Part shown: one piece after another, positions 6,292-7,945 of the stretch
Numbering within the stretch: the first letter of the stretch is position 1
Layout of the letters: each line of letters begins with the position of its first letter
Assembly: GCA_013153575.1 (NCBI GenBank)
Contig: JAADEE010000205.1
Location: 1 to 7,945, forward strand
Source of the DNA: Chlorobiota bacterium
GTDB lineage: Bacteria > Bacteroidota > Bacteroidia > Bacteroidales > JAADGE01
Length of the DNA stretch: 7,945 nucleotides
Direction of reading: 5' to 3'
The notes under the pieces: generated by a model
What the model was told of the DNA's origin: nothing
Seen by the model: the letters and a program-made list of their open reading frames with translations, nothing else
Databases searched by the model: none
Translations under genes and position numbers: made by a program

Positions 6292-7945
6292 TCATTTTTG
6301 TATAATTTTAAATTCTACACGTCTATTTTTTTCTCTTCCGGCTTCTGTATTATTACTAAAAAGAGGTTTTGTTCCTCCAAATGCTTTCATTTTTATTCTT
6401 TTTGAGTCGATACCTTTTGAAATCATATATTTTTTTACGGCTTCAGCTCTTTGTTCTGATAATTTGTATAATTGCTTTTCATAACCTGCTCTTTGTTCTG
6501 TATGACCATGAAGTTCAATTACAATATTTTTATTCTTCTTCATTAAGTTAATTAACCTGTTTAATTCCGGATAAGCCGATGGTAATAATTTTGCTTTTGT
6601 TGAATAAAAATTTACATCCTTTAGTAATATTGGTTGCTCCTTTTTTAAAGGTGCCATTAATAAATCTTTTTTTATTTCTTTATAATTCTTTTTTTGTTTT
6701 AAATTAATTGTTTCATTCATTGCAAAATAGCCATCTTTTTTTGCTCTTATATTATATTTCTCACCATAAGTAAGGACAATTTTATATTCACCGTTTTTAG
6801 GATTAGACCTTGCATATCCTTCTATTTTTCCTGTTTTTGAATTTTCATATATAACTGATGCTGAAATCGGACGCTTTGTTTTTGCATCTAATACTTTTCC
6901 GTAAATAATTACTACAGGATCCGGTTTTTCTTCATCTCTTAGTTTTATTGTGAATATATCTTCATTACCAAAAGAACTTTTTGATGATACTAAATATGCA
7001 TAATCTCCTTTTGCTGCAACTGTATAATAAACATCCCATTGATTTGAGTTTATTTTTTTTCCTAAATTCTTAGGTTTACTCCACTTTGTCCATGTATCGT
7101 CTAGTCGTTTTGAAACAAAAATATCGGCATCTCCATAACCAGGTTCTGTCATTGAATAAAAATAAAGTGTTTTATTATCGGGTGCAATGTATGGAGTTCC
7201 TTCTCCTAAATAACTATTTAAAACATTTCCCATATTTTTTGGTTCACTATATGAGCCATCCGGTTGAAGAAAGCTAACATACATATCTTTATCTCCATAA
7301 CTATCATCTCTTTCAACTGACATTACTAAAACTTTTCTATCTCCTGTAAATGCGTAACTTTCATAAATATTTTTATTGTAAAAGTTTTTAACATTTATTT
7401 TTTTAGGGATTGTCCAACCTGTTGCAGTTCTGTATGAAACAGATATTCCTTGGTCACTTTTAAAACTTCCGTCCGAATTATATAATGTTTCTAAAAACAA
7501 TGTATTATTATCCGGTGTTACAGAAATAACAACATTATCTCCTGAATTGTTCAGTGGTTTTGGTGCTTTTTTCATTTTTTGCCAAACTCCTTTTGAGTTT
7601 TTTGTTGAATACCAAATATCATATTTTGATATTGGTTTTTCGTTTAATGGATGATTTGCTCTTGCTATCCAAAGTGTATTTCCATCAGGTGAAATTACAG
7701 GTGCTATTTCAGAGTATGGAGAATTTATATTTAAACCCATATTCTTTTTTGAATATTTAGAAATACCTCTGCCTAAAAGGTTAATTGTTCTTTTTTCTGC
7801 ATTAACTTGTAAATAATCTACTGATATTTTTGAATTTTGACCTACTAACAGTCCTATATATTGCCCCAAAAAAGGATAAGATGGGGCTACATAAACTTCT
7901 TTATCATTAATATAAAAAGTTATTTTATTTCCTGTTTTTTTAATT
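6292..7945 (-). CDS. OmpA-family protein with PD40 beta-propeller, C-terminal part (cut by window edge)
   Basis: The frame is open to the right edge, giving 550 residues (numbered from the first full codon at 7944); the true start lies outside. The TTG at 7867-7869 is not a credible start, because the frame and fold continue upstream of it. Order: end of a probable concanavalin/LamG-like sandwich (about 5-45, KITFYINDKEVY, then IGLLVG); five PD40/WD40-like blades (near 78-95, 136-153, 193-210, 247-265, 303-321; for example APVISPDGNTLW and TPYIAPDNKTLYFYS, with GDADIF and NEDIF strand ends); a CarboxypepD_reg-like domain (about 345-415); and an OmpA domain (about 438-548) with HGHTE, LSEQRA and REKNRRVEF. 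Such proteins sit in the periplasm or outer membrane and bind peptidoglycan. The usual Asp in the GHTD motif is Glu (483); the partner Arg (499) is kept. The propeller-CarboxypepD-OmpA order resembles PorE of the type IX secretion system, but PorE has an N-terminal TPR region instead. Confidence 0.9.
   Translation of the reverse strand, partial: IKKTGNKITFYINDKEVYVAPSYPFLGQYIGLLVGQNSKISVDYLQVNAEKRTINLLGRGISKYSKKNMGLNINSPYSEIAPVISPDGNTLWIARANHPLNEKPISKYDIWYSTKNSKGVWQKMKKAPKPLNNSGDNVVISVTPDNNTLFLETLYNSDGSFKSDQGISVSYRTATGWTIPKKINVKNFYNKNIYESYAFTGDRKVLVMSVERDDSYGDKDMYVSFLQPDGSYSEPKNMGNVLNSYLGEGTPYIAPDNKTLYFYSMTEPGYGDADIFVSKRLDDTWTKWSKPKNLGKKINSNQWDVYYTVAAKGDYAYLVSSKSSFGNEDIFTIKLRDEEKPDPVVIIYGKVLDAKTKRPISASVIYENSKTGKIEGYARSNPKNGEYKIVLTYGEKYNIRAKKDGYFAMNETINLKQKKNYKEIKKDLLMAPLKKEQPILLKDVNFYSTKAKLLPSAYPELNRLINLMKKNKNIVIELHGHTEQRAGYEKQLYKLSEQRAEAVKKYMISKGIDSKRIKMKAFGGTKPLFSNNTEAGREKNRRVEFKIIQK

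Noticed and set aside
6292..7869. Complete gene starting at TTG 7869
   Set aside because: The same frame stays open to the window edge and the residues upstream continue the same beta-sandwich, so the gene is partial rather than starting at this TTG.
6292..7945. Naming the OmpA-type protein PorE
   Set aside because: The visible N-terminal part looks LamG-like rather than TPR, and no other type IX secretion gene is nearby.

Overview
The window is very AT-rich (well above 60% A+T by eye). Its gene content points to the phylum Bacteroidota: a TonB-dependent receptor with an N-terminal CarboxypepD_reg-like domain, a DUF5916 outer-membrane protein, a PD40-propeller/OmpA protein and a small PIDGG-motif membrane protein. 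Start codons follow A-rich leaders rather than Shine-Dalgarno sequences, which also fits. Genus cannot be set from the sequence.

Layout: (1) 1-1061, minus strand: N-terminal 353 residues of a TonB-dependent receptor, running off the left edge. It never appears as a closed ORF because it is cut by the window. (2) 1062-1214: divergent intergenic region holding a near-perfect 22-bp palindrome, a candidate shared operator. (3) 1215-3467, plus strand: full-length molybdopterin-binding subunit of xanthine dehydrogenase with every active-site residue I could align to the bovine enzyme. (4) 3468-3573: gap containing a 17-bp long-range stem that pairs fully only as plus-strand RNA and ends right before the next gene's start region. 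(5) 3574-5727, plus strand: DUF5916 outer-membrane protein with an N-terminal CBM9-like domain. (6) 5728-5794: hairpin terminator between convergent genes plus an 18-bp palindrome. (7) 5795-5989, minus strand: 64-residue PIDGG (PID-CTERM-like) membrane protein. (8) 5990-6291: AT-rich gap with no gene. (9) 6292-7945, minus strand: C-terminal 550 residues of an OmpA-family envelope protein, running off the right edge.

Four of the five genes encode cell-envelope proteins; the xanthine dehydrogenase subunit is the exception. It stands without its usual 2Fe-2S and FAD partners or an XdhC chaperone. The window does not form one obvious pathway. The receptor and the dehydrogenase may share regulation through the palindrome, and the DUF5916 gene may be controlled by the upstream RNA hairpin; both are inferences. 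I see no mobile element, CRISPR array, tRNA, rRNA or clear novel multi-gene system. The most unusual signals are the wobble-rich hairpin at 3483-3562 and the divergent palindrome at 1106-1127.
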